Assembly: GCF_900101985.1 (NCBI RefSeq)
Contig: NZ_FNAR01000008.1
Coordinates: 62,001 to 126,000, forward strand
Length of the DNA: 64,000 nucleotides
Source: Bhargavaea beijingensis
GTDB lineage: Bacteria; Bacillota; Bacilli; Bacillales_A; Planococcaceae
Reading direction: 5' to 3'
Made by a program: the position numbers and the translations under genes
The notes under the pieces: generated by a model
Databases searched by the model: none
The model's input: the letters and a program-made list of their open reading frames with translations, nothing else
Told to the model about the DNA's origin: nothing
Shown: piece after piece, positions 10,975 to 19,796 of the stretch
How the letters are laid out: each line of letters opens with the position of its first letter
Position numbering within the stretch: the stretch's first letter is position 1

Positions 10975-11701
10975 TCCGTTCGATGGGGACAGCCTGGCGA
11001 TCATCTCCGGTGAAGACGCCAGGCACATTATGAAAGTGATGCGGATGTCCGAAGGCGCAAAAATCATCGCGGTTTCAGGCGGAGAGGCTTTCGAGTCAGA
11101 AATCACTGCACTGGCTGATGGTGAGGTCGAGATCCGCAGGCTCGGTGATGCACTGCCTTCCAATGAGATGCCGGTACATGTGACGGTCGCGGCGGGTCTT
11201 CCGAAAGGGGATAAGCTGGACCTCGTCGTCCAGAAAGGCACCGAGCTGGGGATGTCCGGACTGGTTCCTTTTGAAGCGGAGCGGTCAATCGTGAAGTGGG
11301 ACAACAAAAAAAGCGGCAAGAAAATCGAGCGGCTAAGGAAAATTGCAAAGGAAGCAGCGGAGCAGTCGCACCGGAACATCATTCCCGGAATTTCGGAAGT
11401 GACAGGCCTGGATGGCCTGGTCCGGCTTGCGGAGTCGTTTGATCTGCTGCTTATCGCCGATGAGGAAGCCGCCAAAGACCGGAGCGGAGGCTCGATTGCC
11501 GCCCATCTTGAAAACGTGTATCATGGACAGAAGGTGCTGGCCGTCTTCGGTCCGGAAGGCGGCATCAGCCGCAAGGAAGCGGATCGGTTCCGTGAAGCAG
11601 GATTCAGTCCCATTGCACTCGGGCCGCGAATCCTCAGGGCCGAGACGGCACCGCTATATGCGCTGTCCGCCATTTCAAGCGAAATAGAAGGAAAGAGGTG
11701 A
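10952..11701 (+). CDS. rsmE: 16S rRNA (uracil1498-N3)-methyltransferase RsmE
   Basis: A SPOUT-family rRNA methyltransferase, 249 residues. It starts MQRYFLNDPFDG, matching the conserved N-terminus. The catalytic core has LPKGDKLDLVVQKGTELG, the VFGPEGGIS SAM loop and the terminal knot segment LGPRILRAETAPLYAL. I use the ATG at 10952 rather than the GTG at 10943, because homologues begin with MQRYF. The start lies inside prmA (23-bp overlap), so translation is probably coupled. mtaB begins 4 bp after its stop. Confidence 0.94.
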   Translation: MQRYFLNDPFDGDSLAIISGEDARHIMKVMRMSEGAKIIAVSGGEAFESEITALADGEVEIRRLGDALPSNEMPVHVTVAAGLPKGDKLDLVVQKGTELGMSGLVPFEAERSIVKWDNKKSGKKIERLRKIAKEAAEQSHRNIIPGISEVTGLDGLVRLAESFDLLLIADEEAAKDRSGGSIAAHLENVYHGQKVLAVFGPEGGISRKEADRFREAGFSPIALGPRILRAETAPLYALSAISSEIEGKR

Positions 11702-11705
11702 GCCC

Positions 11706-13049
11706 ATGTCGACAGTTGCCTTTCATACATTGGGCTGTAAAGTGAACCATTATGAGACGGAGGCCATCTGGCAGCTCTTCAAAGACGCAGGCTATGAGCG
11801 TGCGGAGTTTGATGGCCGTGCGGATGTCTACGTCATCAATACATGCACCGTCACGAATACCAGTGACAAAAAAAGCCGGCAGGTGATCCGGCGTGCCATC
11901 CGGACGAACCCGGATGCCGTCGTCTGTGTAACGGGCTGCTATGCCCAGACATCTTCGGCCGAAATCATGGAGATTCCCGGCGTCGACATCGTGGTCGGCA
12001 CCCAGGACCGGACGAAGCTGCTCGGCTACATCGAACAGTACCGCAGCGAACGCCAGCCGATCAACGCGGTCGGAAACATCATGAAAAACCGGGTTTATGA
12101 AGAGCTGGATGTCCCTTCGTTCACCGACAGGACACGGGCATCCCTGAAAATCCAGGAAGGATGCAATAATTTCTGCACGTTCTGCATCATCCCGTGGGCC
12201 CGCGGCCTGATGCGTTCCCGTGACCCGGAAGAAGTCATTGCACAGGCCCGCCAGCTTGTCGAGGCCGGCTACAAGGAGATTGTGCTGACCGGCATCCACA
12301 CAGGCGGTTACGGCGAGGACCTGAAGGACTACAACCTCGCGCAGCTGCTGCGTGACATCGAGGCGAAGGTCCCGGGGCTCAAGCGGCTCAGGATTTCTTC
12401 GATCGAAGCAAGCCAACTGACGGATGAAGTGATCGGCGTGCTGAAGGAGTCCAATATCGTCGTGCGCCATCTCCATATTCCAATCCAGTCCGGTTCGGAC
12501 ACCGTTCTGAAACGGATGCGCAGGAAGTATACGATGGCCTTTTTCGCGGACCGGCTGGAGCGGCTTCGTGAAGCGTTGCCGGACTTCGCACTCACATCGG
12601 ACGTCATTGTCGGTTTCCCGGGCGAGACAGAAGAAGAGTTTATGGAGACCTACACATTCATCCGTGATCACCGCTTTGCAGAGCTGCACGTATTCCCGTA
12701 TTCCATGAGGATCGGCACGCCTGCAGCCCGGATGGATAACCAGATCGATGAAGAAGTGAAGAACGAACGCGTTCACCGTCTTCTTGAACTGAACGATCAG
12801 TTGGCGAAGGAATATGCCTCCGCCTATGAGGGCCAAGTGCTTGAAATGATTCCTGAAGAGCCTTTCAAGGAAGATCCGGGCAGCGGGCTTTACGAAGGTT
12901 ATACAGACAATTACATGAAAGTCGTCATACCTGCCGACGAATCGATGGTCGGCAAAATCGTCCGCGTCAAAATTACAAAGGCCGGCTATCCTTACAACGA
13001 AGGCGCCTTTGTCCGCGTGATCGAGGACAGGCCGGAACCGGTCGCCTGA
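11706..13049 (+). CDS. mtaB: tRNA t6A37 methylthiotransferase MtaB
   Basis: A radical SAM enzyme that converts t6A37 to ms2t6A in ANN-decoding tRNAs. The 447-residue protein has the UPF0004 N-terminal domain with its three cluster cysteines (LGCKVN, NTCTVT, TGCYAQ), the radical SAM motif CNNFCTFC near residue 153, and a C-terminal TRAM domain. MtaB rather than MiaB is chosen from the short N-terminus (LGCKVNHYE) and from its place after rsmE, which matches B. subtilis yqeV. It is the last gene of the dnaJ-prmA-rsmE-mtaB cluster. Confidence 0.93.
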   Translation: MSTVAFHTLGCKVNHYETEAIWQLFKDAGYERAEFDGRADVYVINTCTVTNTSDKKSRQVIRRAIRTNPDAVVCVTGCYAQTSSAEIMEIPGVDIVVGTQDRTKLLGYIEQYRSERQPINAVGNIMKNRVYEELDVPSFTDRTRASLKIQEGCNNFCTFCIIPWARGLMRSRDPEEVIAQARQLVEAGYKEIVLTGIHTGGYGEDLKDYNLAQLLRDIEAKVPGLKRLRISSIEASQLTDEVIGVLKESNIVVRHLHIPIQSGSDTVLKRMRRKYTMAFFADRLERLREALPDFALTSDVIVGFPGETEEEFMETYTFIRDHRFAELHVFPYSMRIGTPAARMDNQIDEEVKNERVHRLLELNDQLAKEYASAYEGQVLEMIPEEPFKEDPGSGLYEGYTDNYMKVVIPADESMVGKIVRVKITKAGYPYNEGAFVRVIEDRPEPVA

Positions 13050-13060
13050 TTCGGCGCATC

Positions 13061-13094
13061 GCCCGGAGCCGCACCACGGCTTCCGGGCATCTTG
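13061..13094 (+). terminator. Possible terminator after mtaB
   Basis: GCCCGGAGCCG pairs with CGGCTTCCGGGC, with one bulged base, 11 bp after the stop. The following T run is poor (ATCTTG), so this may be only a hairpin. Confidence 0.4.
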
Positions 13095-13161
13095 CGTCGG
13101 AGCAGAAAGATCCGGGACATTTCAGTTAACAGACCCGAGGGTCATTTTAGGAGGATTTGAC

Positions 13162-13833
13162 ATGAGCATCTACGTTGCATCAATGATCGACCATACGCTT
13201 CTGAAACCGGAAGTGACCAAAGAGCAAATTGAAGAACTGTGCAAAGAGGCAAAAGAGTACAAGTTCGCTTCGGTTTGCGTCAATCCGTACTGGGTGGAAA
13301 CAGCTGCATCCGAACTGTCGGGCACTGAAGTGAAAGTCTGCACAGTCATCGGCTTCCCGCTCGGCGCCAGCACCAAAGAAACAAAAGCGTTCGAAACAAA
13401 GGATGCCATCGGAAAAGGCGCGCAGGAAATCGACATGGTGCTCAACATCGGTGCCCTAAAAAGCGGTGATGAAGAAGCGGTTGAAGCGGACATCCGCGCG
13501 GTTGTCGAAGCGGCCGCCGGAAAGGCCATCGTCAAAGTAATCATCGAGGCCTGCCTCCTCACCGATGATGAAAAAATCATCGCATGCCGCCTGTCCAAAC
13601 AGGCAGGCGCAGATTTCGTAAAAACATCGACCGGGTTCTCGACGGGAGGCGCGACGATTGAAGATGTCGCACTGATGCGCCTGACAGTCGGCGATGAAAT
13701 GGGCGTGAAGGCTTCCGGCGGCGTCCGCAGCCTGGAGGACCTGCAGGCGATGGTCGAGGCTGGCGCAACAAGGATCGGTGCCAGCTCCGGTGTCAAGATC
13801 ATGCAGGGTCTTACGTCGTCCGAAGATTACTGA
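13162..13833 (+). CDS. deoC: Deoxyribose-phosphate aldolase
   Basis: DeoC splits 2-deoxyribose-5-phosphate into acetaldehyde and glyceraldehyde-3-phosphate in nucleoside salvage. The 223-residue TIM barrel starts with [11 protein letters not shown]. The Schiff-base lysine is in the [14 protein letters not shown] segment, with the helper motifs KVIIEACLL and [10 protein letters not shown] strong AGGAGG site precedes the ATG. No other deo gene is nearby; it stands between mtaB and rpsU with about 110 bp on either side. No repressor site was recognised upstream. Confidence 0.96.
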   Translation: MSIYVASMIDHTLLKPEVTKEQIEELCKEAKEYKFASVCVNPYWVETAASELSGTEVKVCTVIGFPLGASTKETKAFETKDAIGKGAQEIDMVLNIGALKSGDEEAVEADIRAVVEAAAGKAIVKVIIEACLLTDDEKIIACRLSKQAGADFVKTSTGFSTGGATIEDVALMRLTVGDEMGVKASGGVRSLEDLQAMVEAGATRIGASSGVKIMQGLTSSEDY

Positions 13834-13873
13834 TCATCAATAAAATGATGCGTTCCGAAATAGAAGATATATA

Positions 13874-13902
13874 TTGACGGGCACGAGTATGTAGGCTATA
13901 AT
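13874..13902 (+). promoter_or_regulatory. SigA-type promoter of rpsU
   Basis: TTGACG, 17-bp spacer, TATAAT, about 60 bp before the rpsU start. A near-consensus promoter, as expected for a ribosomal protein gene. Confidence 0.85.
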
Positions 13903-13961
13903 TTTTGAGTACATGACATCGGTTCATGTATGGAAGTGCGTACGGAGGGAGGGGAAAAGAC

Positions 13962-14135
13962 ATGACAAAAACTGTCGTTCGTAAAAACGAATCGCTTGAA
14001 GATGCTCTTCGCCGCTTCAAACGTACTGTTTCCAAATCGGGCACGATCCAAGAGGTCCGTAAGCGTGAGTACTATGAGAAGCCAAGCATCAAACGGAAGA
14101 AAAAGTCCGAAGCTGCCCGCAAGCGCAAATACTGA
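13962..14135 (+). CDS. rpsU: Small ribosomal subunit protein bS21
   Basis: bS21 is a 57-residue basic protein of the 30S subunit. The sequence [20 protein letters not shown] and the lysine/arginine-rich tail ending RKRKY are typical. The ATG at 13962 follows a long GGAGGGAGGGG ribosome site; an upstream in-frame ATG at 13926 has no ribosome site and would add 12 residues not found in the family. In most Bacillales rpsU is followed by yqeY. That gene is missing here: a terminator comes directly after rpsU. Confidence 0.97.
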   Translation: MTKTVVRKNESLEDALRRFKRTVSKSGTIQEVRKREYYEKPSIKRKKKSEAARKRKY

Positions 14136-14192
14136 TCCCCCTCACCATCCCTGCGTCCATAACAGGAATGGCACGAATCAGATAATGTATGT

Positions 14193-14228
14193 AAAACCGG
14201 AAAGTCCCTCGGGATTTTCCGGTTTATT
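14193..14228 (+). terminator. Terminator after rpsU
   Basis: AAACCGGAAA pairs with TTTCCGGTTT around a short loop and runs into a T-rich stretch, about 60 bp after rpsU. Confidence 0.75.
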
Positions 14229-14250
14229 TCATTTAAATGAAACTTATTGC

Positions 14251-14278
14251 TTTGTTCATCCGTAGAATCACCTATAAT
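14251..14278 (+). promoter_or_regulatory. Probable promoter of the nfeD-floA operon
   Basis: A clear TATAAT at 14273-14278 with a weak -35 (TTTGTT, 16-bp spacer), 28 bp before the proposed nfeD start codon. Confidence 0.5.
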
Positions 14279-14306
14279 GGACAGAGAGATGAATGGGGGT
14301 GAAGAA

Positions 14307-15623
14307 TTGAAAGGAATCCGCTTGATCCGCGGCCTCCTTCTGTTTGCTGCCCTGTTCCTCTTGGCGATACCTCATGCCGGAGCGGATGGCGGAAAAGTTT
14401 ACCACGTGCCATTGGAAAACGAAGTCGAGCGGGGACTGTATGAGTTTTTGAACCGTTCGTTCAGTGAAGCAGAAAAGGCGGGTGCGGAAACGATCATCCT
14501 GGAGATCAACACACCGGGAGGATTTGTGGATGCCGCCGGCCGGATCGCCAAACTGATGGACGAAACGAAGCTCGATACAATTGCGTATATCAATCGTGAT
14601 GCCCTGTCTGCGGGAGCATTCCTCGCGCTGCACGCAGACGAAATCTATATGCACCCGAACGGCCGGATCGGCGCGGCGCAGGTGATCGACCAGTCGGGAA
14701 ATGCCGCTGACGACAAAGCCAACAGTGCCTGGCTCGCTTCGATGAAGGCGGCGGCAGAATCGTCCGACCGGAATCCTGAGTATGCATTGGCCATGGCTGA
14801 TGCGGACATCGACTTGCCGCAGTACCGGGCGAAAAAAGGAAAACTTCTGACGCTTTCCGCCGATGAGGCACTGAAAGTCGGGTACAGCGAAGGAACCGTG
14901 GCGTCATTTGGCGAACTGCTTGAAACCGCAGGGCTCGAAGGTACCGAAGTCATCAAGATAAACGAGACTTTCAGTGAAAAACTGGCTCGCTTCATCACAA
15001 ATCCGGTCGTCGTGCCGATCCTTCTGTCCATCGCGGGACTCGGACTGGTGGTGGAATTGTATTCCCCCGGCTTCGGGATTCCGGGTTCTATGGGCGCCGG
15101 GGCATTGTTGCTGTTTTTCTACGGACATCTCGTAGCGGGGCTTGCCGGCTATGAATCTTTGCTGCTGTTCCTCGCGGGAGTCGGATTGCTCATTGCCGAA
15201 CTGTTCGTACCGGGGGGCATCCTTGGCATCCTCGGCGGTGTGGCGATGGTGGCGGGAATCATCCTGGCGGGGGCCGACCCGGCCTGGATGGCCGTTTCTG
15301 TCATCACGGCGCTGGTCATCACGATATTGGGGATGGTGATCATGATGAAATTCTTTGGCAAACGTCTCCATCTGCTTAACCGTATCGTCCTGAGGGACGC
15401 CACCGACAGCGAAAGCGGCTATGTTTCCAGTCCAAGCCGTCTTGAACTGATCGGGCGGACGGCAAGGACGGTGACACCGCTGCGGCCTTCCGGCACGGCG
15501 GAACTGGACGGTGAGTATCTCGATGTCGTCTCGGAAGGCAGGTTCATCGGGAAAGACCAGAACGTCAAGATTACGAAAGTGGAAGGCTCCAGGATTGTTG
15601 TCCGGGAAGCCTCCGACAAATAG
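14307..15623 (+). CDS. NfeD-family membrane serine protease (YqeZ-like)
   Basis: A long NfeD protein, partner of flotillins. A signal peptide (about 1-22, ending near PHAGA) leads to a ClpP-class protease domain. [14 protein letters not shown] is near residue 67 and the nucleophile-region motif [10 protein letters not shown] near 98. Four to five membrane helices follow (about 215-335), then a soluble C-terminal OB-fold NfeD domain. I take the TTG at 14307 (438 aa): it lies just behind GGGGGTGA and starts the signal peptide directly. An ATG at 14289 would fall in the ribosome site. floA follows after 11 bp, the classic nfeD-flotillin pair. Confidence 0.9.
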   Translation: MKGIRLIRGLLLFAALFLLAIPHAGADGGKVYHVPLENEVERGLYEFLNRSFSEAEKAGAETIILEINTPGGFVDAAGRIAKLMDETKLDTIAYINRDALSAGAFLALHADEIYMHPNGRIGAAQVIDQSGNAADDKANSAWLASMKAAAESSDRNPEYALAMADADIDLPQYRAKKGKLLTLSADEALKVGYSEGTVASFGELLETAGLEGTEVIKINETFSEKLARFITNPVVVPILLSIAGLGLVVELYSPGFGIPGSMGAGALLLFFYGHLVAGLAGYESLLLFLAGVGLLIAELFVPGGILGILGGVAMVAGIILAGADPAWMAVSVITALVITILGMVIMMKFFGKRLHLLNRIVLRDATDSESGYVSSPSRLELIGRTARTVTPLRPSGTAELDGEYLDVVSEGRFIGKDQNVKITKVEGSRIVVREASDK

Positions 15624-15634
15624 GAGGAAACAGA

Positions 15635-16636
15635 ATGCTTGGATTAGGAACAATCGGGCTGATTATCGTCGCTTTTCTGGTGATAGTCGCCCTGTCCGTC
15701 TTCTTTACATTCGTGCCGGTCACGCTGTGGATTTCCGCATTGGCAGCCGGCGTGAAGGTCAGCATCTTCACATTGATCGGGATGCGTCTGCGCCGGGTGA
15801 TCCCGAGCCGGATCGTCAACCCGCTCATCAAGTCCCATAAGGCCGGACTTGATGTGGCCATTAACCAGCTGGAGAGCCACTATCTCGCCGGCGGTAACGT
15901 TGACCGTGTCGTCAACGCCCTGATTGCGGCGCACCGGGCGAATATCCCGCTGACTTTCGAACGTGCGGCCGCGATCGACCTGGCAGGCCGTGACGTGCTG
16001 GAAGCCGTCAGCATGTCCGTCAACCCGAAAGTCATCGAAACGCCGTTTATTGCCGGTGTCGCCATGAACGGGATCGAGGTCAAGGCAAAATCCCGCATCA
16101 CGGTCCGCGCCAATATCGACCGCCTCGTCGGGGGAGCCGGTGAAGAGACGATTATCGCCCGTGTCGGCGAAGGGATCGTTTCGACGATCGGTTCCGCAAA
16201 ACATCACACTGTCGTTCTCGAAAACCCGGATAAGATTTCACAGACGGTTCTCTCGAAGGGTCTGGACTCCGGAACCGCGTTTGAAATTCTGTCAATCGAT
16301 ATCGCGGATGTTGATATCGGCAAAAACATCGGAGCCGAGCTCCAGACCGAACAGGCAGAAGCAGACAAAAATATTGCCCAGGCAAAAGCGGAAGAGCGCC
16401 GTGCAATGGCTGTTGCGAGCGAACAGGAAATGCGCGCGAAAGTCGGCGAAATGCGCGCCAAAGTCGTCGAGGCGGAGGCGGAAGTTCCGCTCGCCATGGC
16501 AGAAGCGCTCCGTTCCGGCAACATCGGCATCATGGATTACGTGAACTACAAAAACATCCAGGCAGACACCTCCATGCGTGAAACCCTCGGCAAAATGGGC
16601 AAGGAGCAGGATAAGCGCTCCGACGGCCAAAAATGA
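15635..16636 (+). CDS. floA: Flotillin-like protein FloA
   Basis: FloA scaffolds functional membrane microdomains and influences membrane fluidity and signalling. The 333-residue protein has an N-terminal membrane hairpin (about 5-50), then an SPFH-like domain with the conserved [14 protein letters not shown] and a [20 protein letters not shown] stretch. A long EA-rich coiled coil (about 230-290) is followed by a tail with [16 protein letters not shown]. The ATG follows TAGGAGG. It is cotranscribed with the NfeD protease upstream and an unknown membrane protein downstream. Confidence 0.95.
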   Translation: MLGLGTIGLIIVAFLVIVALSVFFTFVPVTLWISALAAGVKVSIFTLIGMRLRRVIPSRIVNPLIKSHKAGLDVAINQLESHYLAGGNVDRVVNALIAAHRANIPLTFERAAAIDLAGRDVLEAVSMSVNPKVIETPFIAGVAMNGIEVKAKSRITVRANIDRLVGGAGEETIIARVGEGIVSTIGSAKHHTVVLENPDKISQTVLSKGLDSGTAFEILSIDIADVDIGKNIGAELQTEQAEADKNIAQAKAEERRAMAVASEQEMRAKVGEMRAKVVEAEAEVPLAMAEALRSGNIGIMDYVNYKNIQADTSMRETLGKMGKEQDKRSDGQK

Positions 16637-16666
16637 TCCGCGGTCTGACGGAAAGGGGATGAGCTG

Positions 16667-17188
16667 ATGGAACCGATCATCCTGCTGATCATCTCACTGA
16701 TAGTCGGCTCCCTGTTCAAGGGAAAGGACAACCAGAAACCGCCGGCGCAAAAGCCGAACCAGCACCCGCGTCCCGAATCGCCCAAGCCGCCCGCCCAACA
16801 TGGCGGAAATCTCAAGAATCTGACCAGGCAGCTGTATGAAGATCTCCAGAAAGAGATCCAGAATGAATCCGGTGAATTCCGGACGGATCCCCGCACTGGG
16901 GGAACAGCGCCCAGGCCAAATCGTGAGCGGCCGGGTGCGGACCGGGCAAAGCCGGCTGCCGATCGTACGACGGGAAGAATGGGAGACACGGTTGCCCAAA
17001 CGGCGATTGACGCTCCTCCGGCGCCGAGCCGGCCCGAGCGGAAAGAGCGGATCCGGAAAACGGCACAGGATCCCGGAAAAGCGGACTATGCAGACCCGGA
17101 ATCCTTATTTCCGGAAAACGAAGAAGATCTGGCACGTGCCATCGTGTTTGCTGAAATTCTTGGCCCGCCAAAAGCAAAGAGAAGATAA
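16667..17188 (+). CDS. Unrecognised membrane-anchored, proline-rich protein in the nfeD-floA operon
   Basis: I do not recognise this 173-residue protein. It starts with one hydrophobic segment (about 4-16) directly followed by Lys/Pro-rich, low-complexity sequence (about 20-50). A short helical piece with LTRQLYEDLQKEI is near 55, then more disordered Pro/Arg-rich sequence. It ends in a compact conserved-looking tail, DLARAIVFAEILGPPKAKRR. The ATG has a GAAAGGGG ribosome site and lies 30 bp after floA, where B. subtilis has the unrelated small gene yqfB. Its position suggests a membrane-microdomain role, but that is inference only. Confidence 0.75.
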   Translation: MEPIILLIISLIVGSLFKGKDNQKPPAQKPNQHPRPESPKPPAQHGGNLKNLTRQLYEDLQKEIQNESGEFRTDPRTGGTAPRPNRERPGADRAKPAADRTTGRMGDTVAQTAIDAPPAPSRPERKERIRKTAQDPGKADYADPESLFPENEEDLARAIVFAEILGPPKAKRR

Positions 17189-17206
17189 GCCGGTTGAACC
17201 CGGTGT

Positions 17207-17235
17207 GAATGCCCCTCCTCGGCTTGTCATAAACT
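17207..17235 (+). promoter_or_regulatory. Candidate SigE-type promoter before yqfC
   Basis: GAATGCC, 14-bp spacer, CATAAACT. The -10 differs from the mother-cell SigE consensus CATACAnT at one base; the -35 is only partly matched. The two genes behind it are sporulation genes in B. subtilis. Confidence 0.35.
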
Positions 17236-17257
17236 GAAGGCCAAGGGGGGTTTTTGT

Positions 17258-17506
17258 ATGCGCAGATTTTTCAGGATGGTCCCTTTTCTTGAAATCGAGG
17301 ATCATCAGACGCTGCGGCTCAACGGGAAATTCACTATCGGAAAGATCGGGGAGCGTGCAGTCAGTCTCCGCCTTGCACCCTATGCGATGACACTTGAAGG
17401 GGAAGCGGTGAAAGTGGAGGAAATCGGAGACGAAGCGGCACTCATCACTTTTGAACGGCTGGACCGGCTGACGCTGATCCGGACAAGAGACCATGCGGAC
17501 AGGTAA
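17258..17506 (+). CDS. yqfC: Sporulation protein YqfC
   Basis: A small (82 aa) member of the YabP/YqfC family of mother-cell sporulation proteins. The family pattern is visible as FLEIEDHQTLRLNGKF near the start and an IDxLTLIR-like end (LDRLTLIRTR). It starts at an ATG 8 bp after GGGGGG and overlaps yqfD by 14 bp, so the two are translated together, as in B. subtilis. Biochemical function is unknown for the family; expression under SigE in the mother cell is the known feature. Confidence 0.88.
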   Translation: MRRFFRMVPFLEIEDHQTLRLNGKFTIGKIGERAVSLRLAPYAMTLEGEAVKVEEIGDEAALITFERLDRLTLIRTRDHADR

Positions 17507-18617
17507 GCGGATCGGCGGACGGGATACCGTCCGGCTCGCGGTGACGGGAAGCCGGACCGATGCCTTTTTCTCGGCATGTGCCGCTTCCGGCATCCGCATG
17601 AGGGATGTCGTGAGGGACGGAGAACGGCTCCGGTTTTCCGTGAGGCGCAAGGACATGCCCGCGCTGCGGAAGCTCAGGAGAACATACCGGGTGCGGATCG
17701 CACTGCAGGCTGGACGATACGGAGTGATCTTGGATCTTACCCCTGTCCGCATCATAGCCGTTTTACTTTTCCTGTTCGCACCCCTTGCCTGTTCAGGAAT
17801 GATCTGGTCGGTTGGTGTGGAAGGCGGCAAGCCGGAACGCCAAGAGCGGATCAGTGCTTATCTTGAGAAAAATGGAATCAGGCCGTTTATCCCGATCGGA
17901 TCCGTTCCGGACGAGTCCGAAATCAGGAATGACCTGATGGTCGCTGACCCGGGCCTCAGCTGGGTGCGCGTGAGCCGTCAGGGCGGCCGCCTGACCATCC
18001 ATCCGATCGAGGCTCCGGAAACAGGCGAGAGTGCAGAGGAAAAGTTGCCTCCTGCCCATCTGGCGGCTTCAAAGCGGGCAGTCATCACCCGGTTTGAACT
18101 GTCAAGCGGAGTCCGGAATGTTCTGCCGAACACGACAGTGGAAAAAGGGGATATTGTCGCTTCCGGAATTGTTACGCAGCGGGAAGACAGCCATGTGACC
18201 GGCGCGGCAGGCAAAGTATACGGGAATTACTACGTCGAGACCCGATTCGAGATGCCCGCAGTTATCCGTTACTCCGCACCGGGTGAACGGGCGTACCGGC
18301 TATCGGTCGGCAGTGATGCCGCTGGTGGGGATTCCTGGCGCGAGATTCCGCTTCCCTCTTTCCTCGCCCCTTTCCTGTCGGTGTCAGAAAGCCGTGACGG
18401 CTCGGCGAGAGAGGTGAAAATCACGGAGGAAAACGGAGAGCGGATCATCCTTTCCGTCTTGAAGGAAAAGCTGCTGGGGACACTTGATCCTGACGCGACT
18501 GTAAAGGATGAAAAAGTTTTGCGAGTGCATTATGATAATGATAAAGTAAAGGGGACCGTATTATTTCTCATAAATGAAAATATTGCCGTAAGAAAACAGA
18601 TTCCCCAAGGAGATTGA
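17493..18617 (+). CDS. yqfD: Sporulation protein YqfD
   Basis: A YqfD-family mother-cell sporulation protein of 374 residues, somewhat divergent from the Bacillus form. An N-terminal soluble part (about 1-80) contains an FSVRRKDMPALRKLRRTYRV segment. One membrane helix (about 87-108, ITLTPVRIIAVLLFLFA region) is followed by a large extracytoplasmic C-terminal region of about 250 residues. It overlaps yqfC by 14 bp and ends 4 bp before phoH, matching the yqfC-yqfD-phoH order of Bacillus. Identification rests on size, topology and neighbours as much as on sequence. Confidence 0.88.
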   Translation: MRTGKRIGGRDTVRLAVTGSRTDAFFSACAASGIRMRDVVRDGERLRFSVRRKDMPALRKLRRTYRVRIALQAGRYGVILDLTPVRIIAVLLFLFAPLACSGMIWSVGVEGGKPERQERISAYLEKNGIRPFIPIGSVPDESEIRNDLMVADPGLSWVRVSRQGGRLTIHPIEAPETGESAEEKLPPAHLAASKRAVITRFELSSGVRNVLPNTTVEKGDIVASGIVTQREDSHVTGAAGKVYGNYYVETRFEMPAVIRYSAPGERAYRLSVGSDAAGGDSWREIPLPSFLAPFLSVSESRDGSAREVKITEENGERIILSVLKEKLLGTLDPDATVKDEKVLRVHYDNDKVKGTVLFLINENIAVRKQIPQGD

Positions 18618-18621
18618 TCGA

Positions 18622-19587
18622 TTGGAAGAAAACAACACGGTACAACTGCATGTAGAAGATCCAAATGAAGCGGTGATGCTTCTCGGCATCTCCGACCAGA
18701 ACATGAAGCTGATCGAGGAAGAGATCGGCGTACGGGTGCTGACCCGGGGAGGCGTCATCGCGATAAAAGGTGAAGAAGAGCCCCGTGGAACCGCTCAGGA
18801 GCTTCTCAGCCAACTTCTGCGGGTCATTCGCAAAGGCATCAATATCAACCTCCGTGACGTGTCCACCGCGCTAGAGATGGCGAAGAACGGGACGATCGAG
18901 TACTTTGCGGAACTTTACGACGAAGAAATCGCCAGAAACTCCAAAGGCAAGGCAATCCGCGCAAAGACAATCGGGCAGCGTGAATATGTCCATGCCATCC
19001 GCGCGGAGGACATGGTGTTCGGCATAGGGCCTGCCGGAACCGGCAAAACCTATCTGGCTGTCGTAATGGCCGTCCAAGCATTGAAAAACGGACAGGTTAA
19101 ACGGATTATTCTGACACGTCCTGCCGTAGAAGCGGGAGAAAATCTCGGCTTTCTTCCGGGTGACCTGAAGGAAAAGGTCGATCCCTACCTCCGGCCGTTG
19201 TATGATTCCCTTCATGATGTGCTCGGACCTGAACAGACAGAACGGCTGATCGAGCGGGGAACGATTGAAATTGCGCCGCTCGCGTATATGCGCGGACGGA
19301 CTCTGGATGATGCGTTTGTCATCCTGGACGAGGCGCAGAATACAACGAAGGCTCAGATGAAAATGTTCATGACCCGGCTTGGCTTCGGTTCCAAGATGGT
19401 CATCACAGGCGACCAGACACAGATTGACCTGCCGCGGGGAACGGAATCAGGGCTCATTGTCGCCCAGCGGATCTTGAAAGAGGTTCAAGGAATCCGTTTT
19501 CAGCACTTTGAGCAGGCAGATGTCGTCCGCCATCCACTCGTGGCGAGAATCATTGAAGCATACGAAGCGAGCAGTCACCGGGAGTGA
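18622..19587 (+). CDS. phoH: PhoH-family ATPase (PhoL type)
   Basis: A P-loop NTPase of 321 residues related to the helicase core. The N-terminal KH-like region covers about 1-100. Walker A GPAGTGKT lies near residue 135, Walker B FVILDEAQN near 234, and the TGDQTQIDLPRG motif near 262. A role in RNA metabolism or ribosome maturation is suggested for the family, since it is often next to ybeY. It starts at a TTG about 10 bp after AAGGAG. In Bacillus pgpH follows directly; here a terminator and about 200 bp separate them. Confidence 0.92.
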   Translation: MEENNTVQLHVEDPNEAVMLLGISDQNMKLIEEEIGVRVLTRGGVIAIKGEEEPRGTAQELLSQLLRVIRKGININLRDVSTALEMAKNGTIEYFAELYDEEIARNSKGKAIRAKTIGQREYVHAIRAEDMVFGIGPAGTGKTYLAVVMAVQALKNGQVKRIILTRPAVEAGENLGFLPGDLKEKVDPYLRPLYDSLHDVLGPEQTERLIERGTIEIAPLAYMRGRTLDDAFVILDEAQNTTKAQMKMFMTRLGFGSKMVITGDQTQIDLPRGTESGLIVAQRILKEVQGIRFQHFEQADVVRHPLVARIIEAYEASSHRE

Positions 19588-19599
19588 GCGAAACGGTTC

Positions 19600-19643
19600 A
19601 CCGGCCGAGTACTCCTGCCTCAGCTGGAGTCCGGCCGGTTTTG
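19600..19643 (+). terminator. Terminator after phoH
   Basis: ACCGGCCG and ACTCC on the left pair with GGAGT and CGGCCGGT on the right, followed by TTTTG, 12 bp after the phoH stop. The remaining bases up to 19796 show no gene and no convincing promoter. Confidence 0.75.
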
Positions 19644-19796
19644 TCGTCCTTCGGGCTGGAATCGTCCGGCTGAAGAAGGGGAAATACTGCGGTCATGAAC
19701 CGTTGGTTACAGTTGCGAAAATGCGTGATGCGGTCCCAAAATCGGGGGTTGCGTTCGCGAAATCACGTTTTGGCCCGTCGCTAGGGGGAAGCTGTT

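Noticed and set aside
11634-12836. Open frame of 400 codons antisense to mtaB
   Set aside because: Shadow of a GC-rich gene with an intact radical SAM protein on the plus strand.
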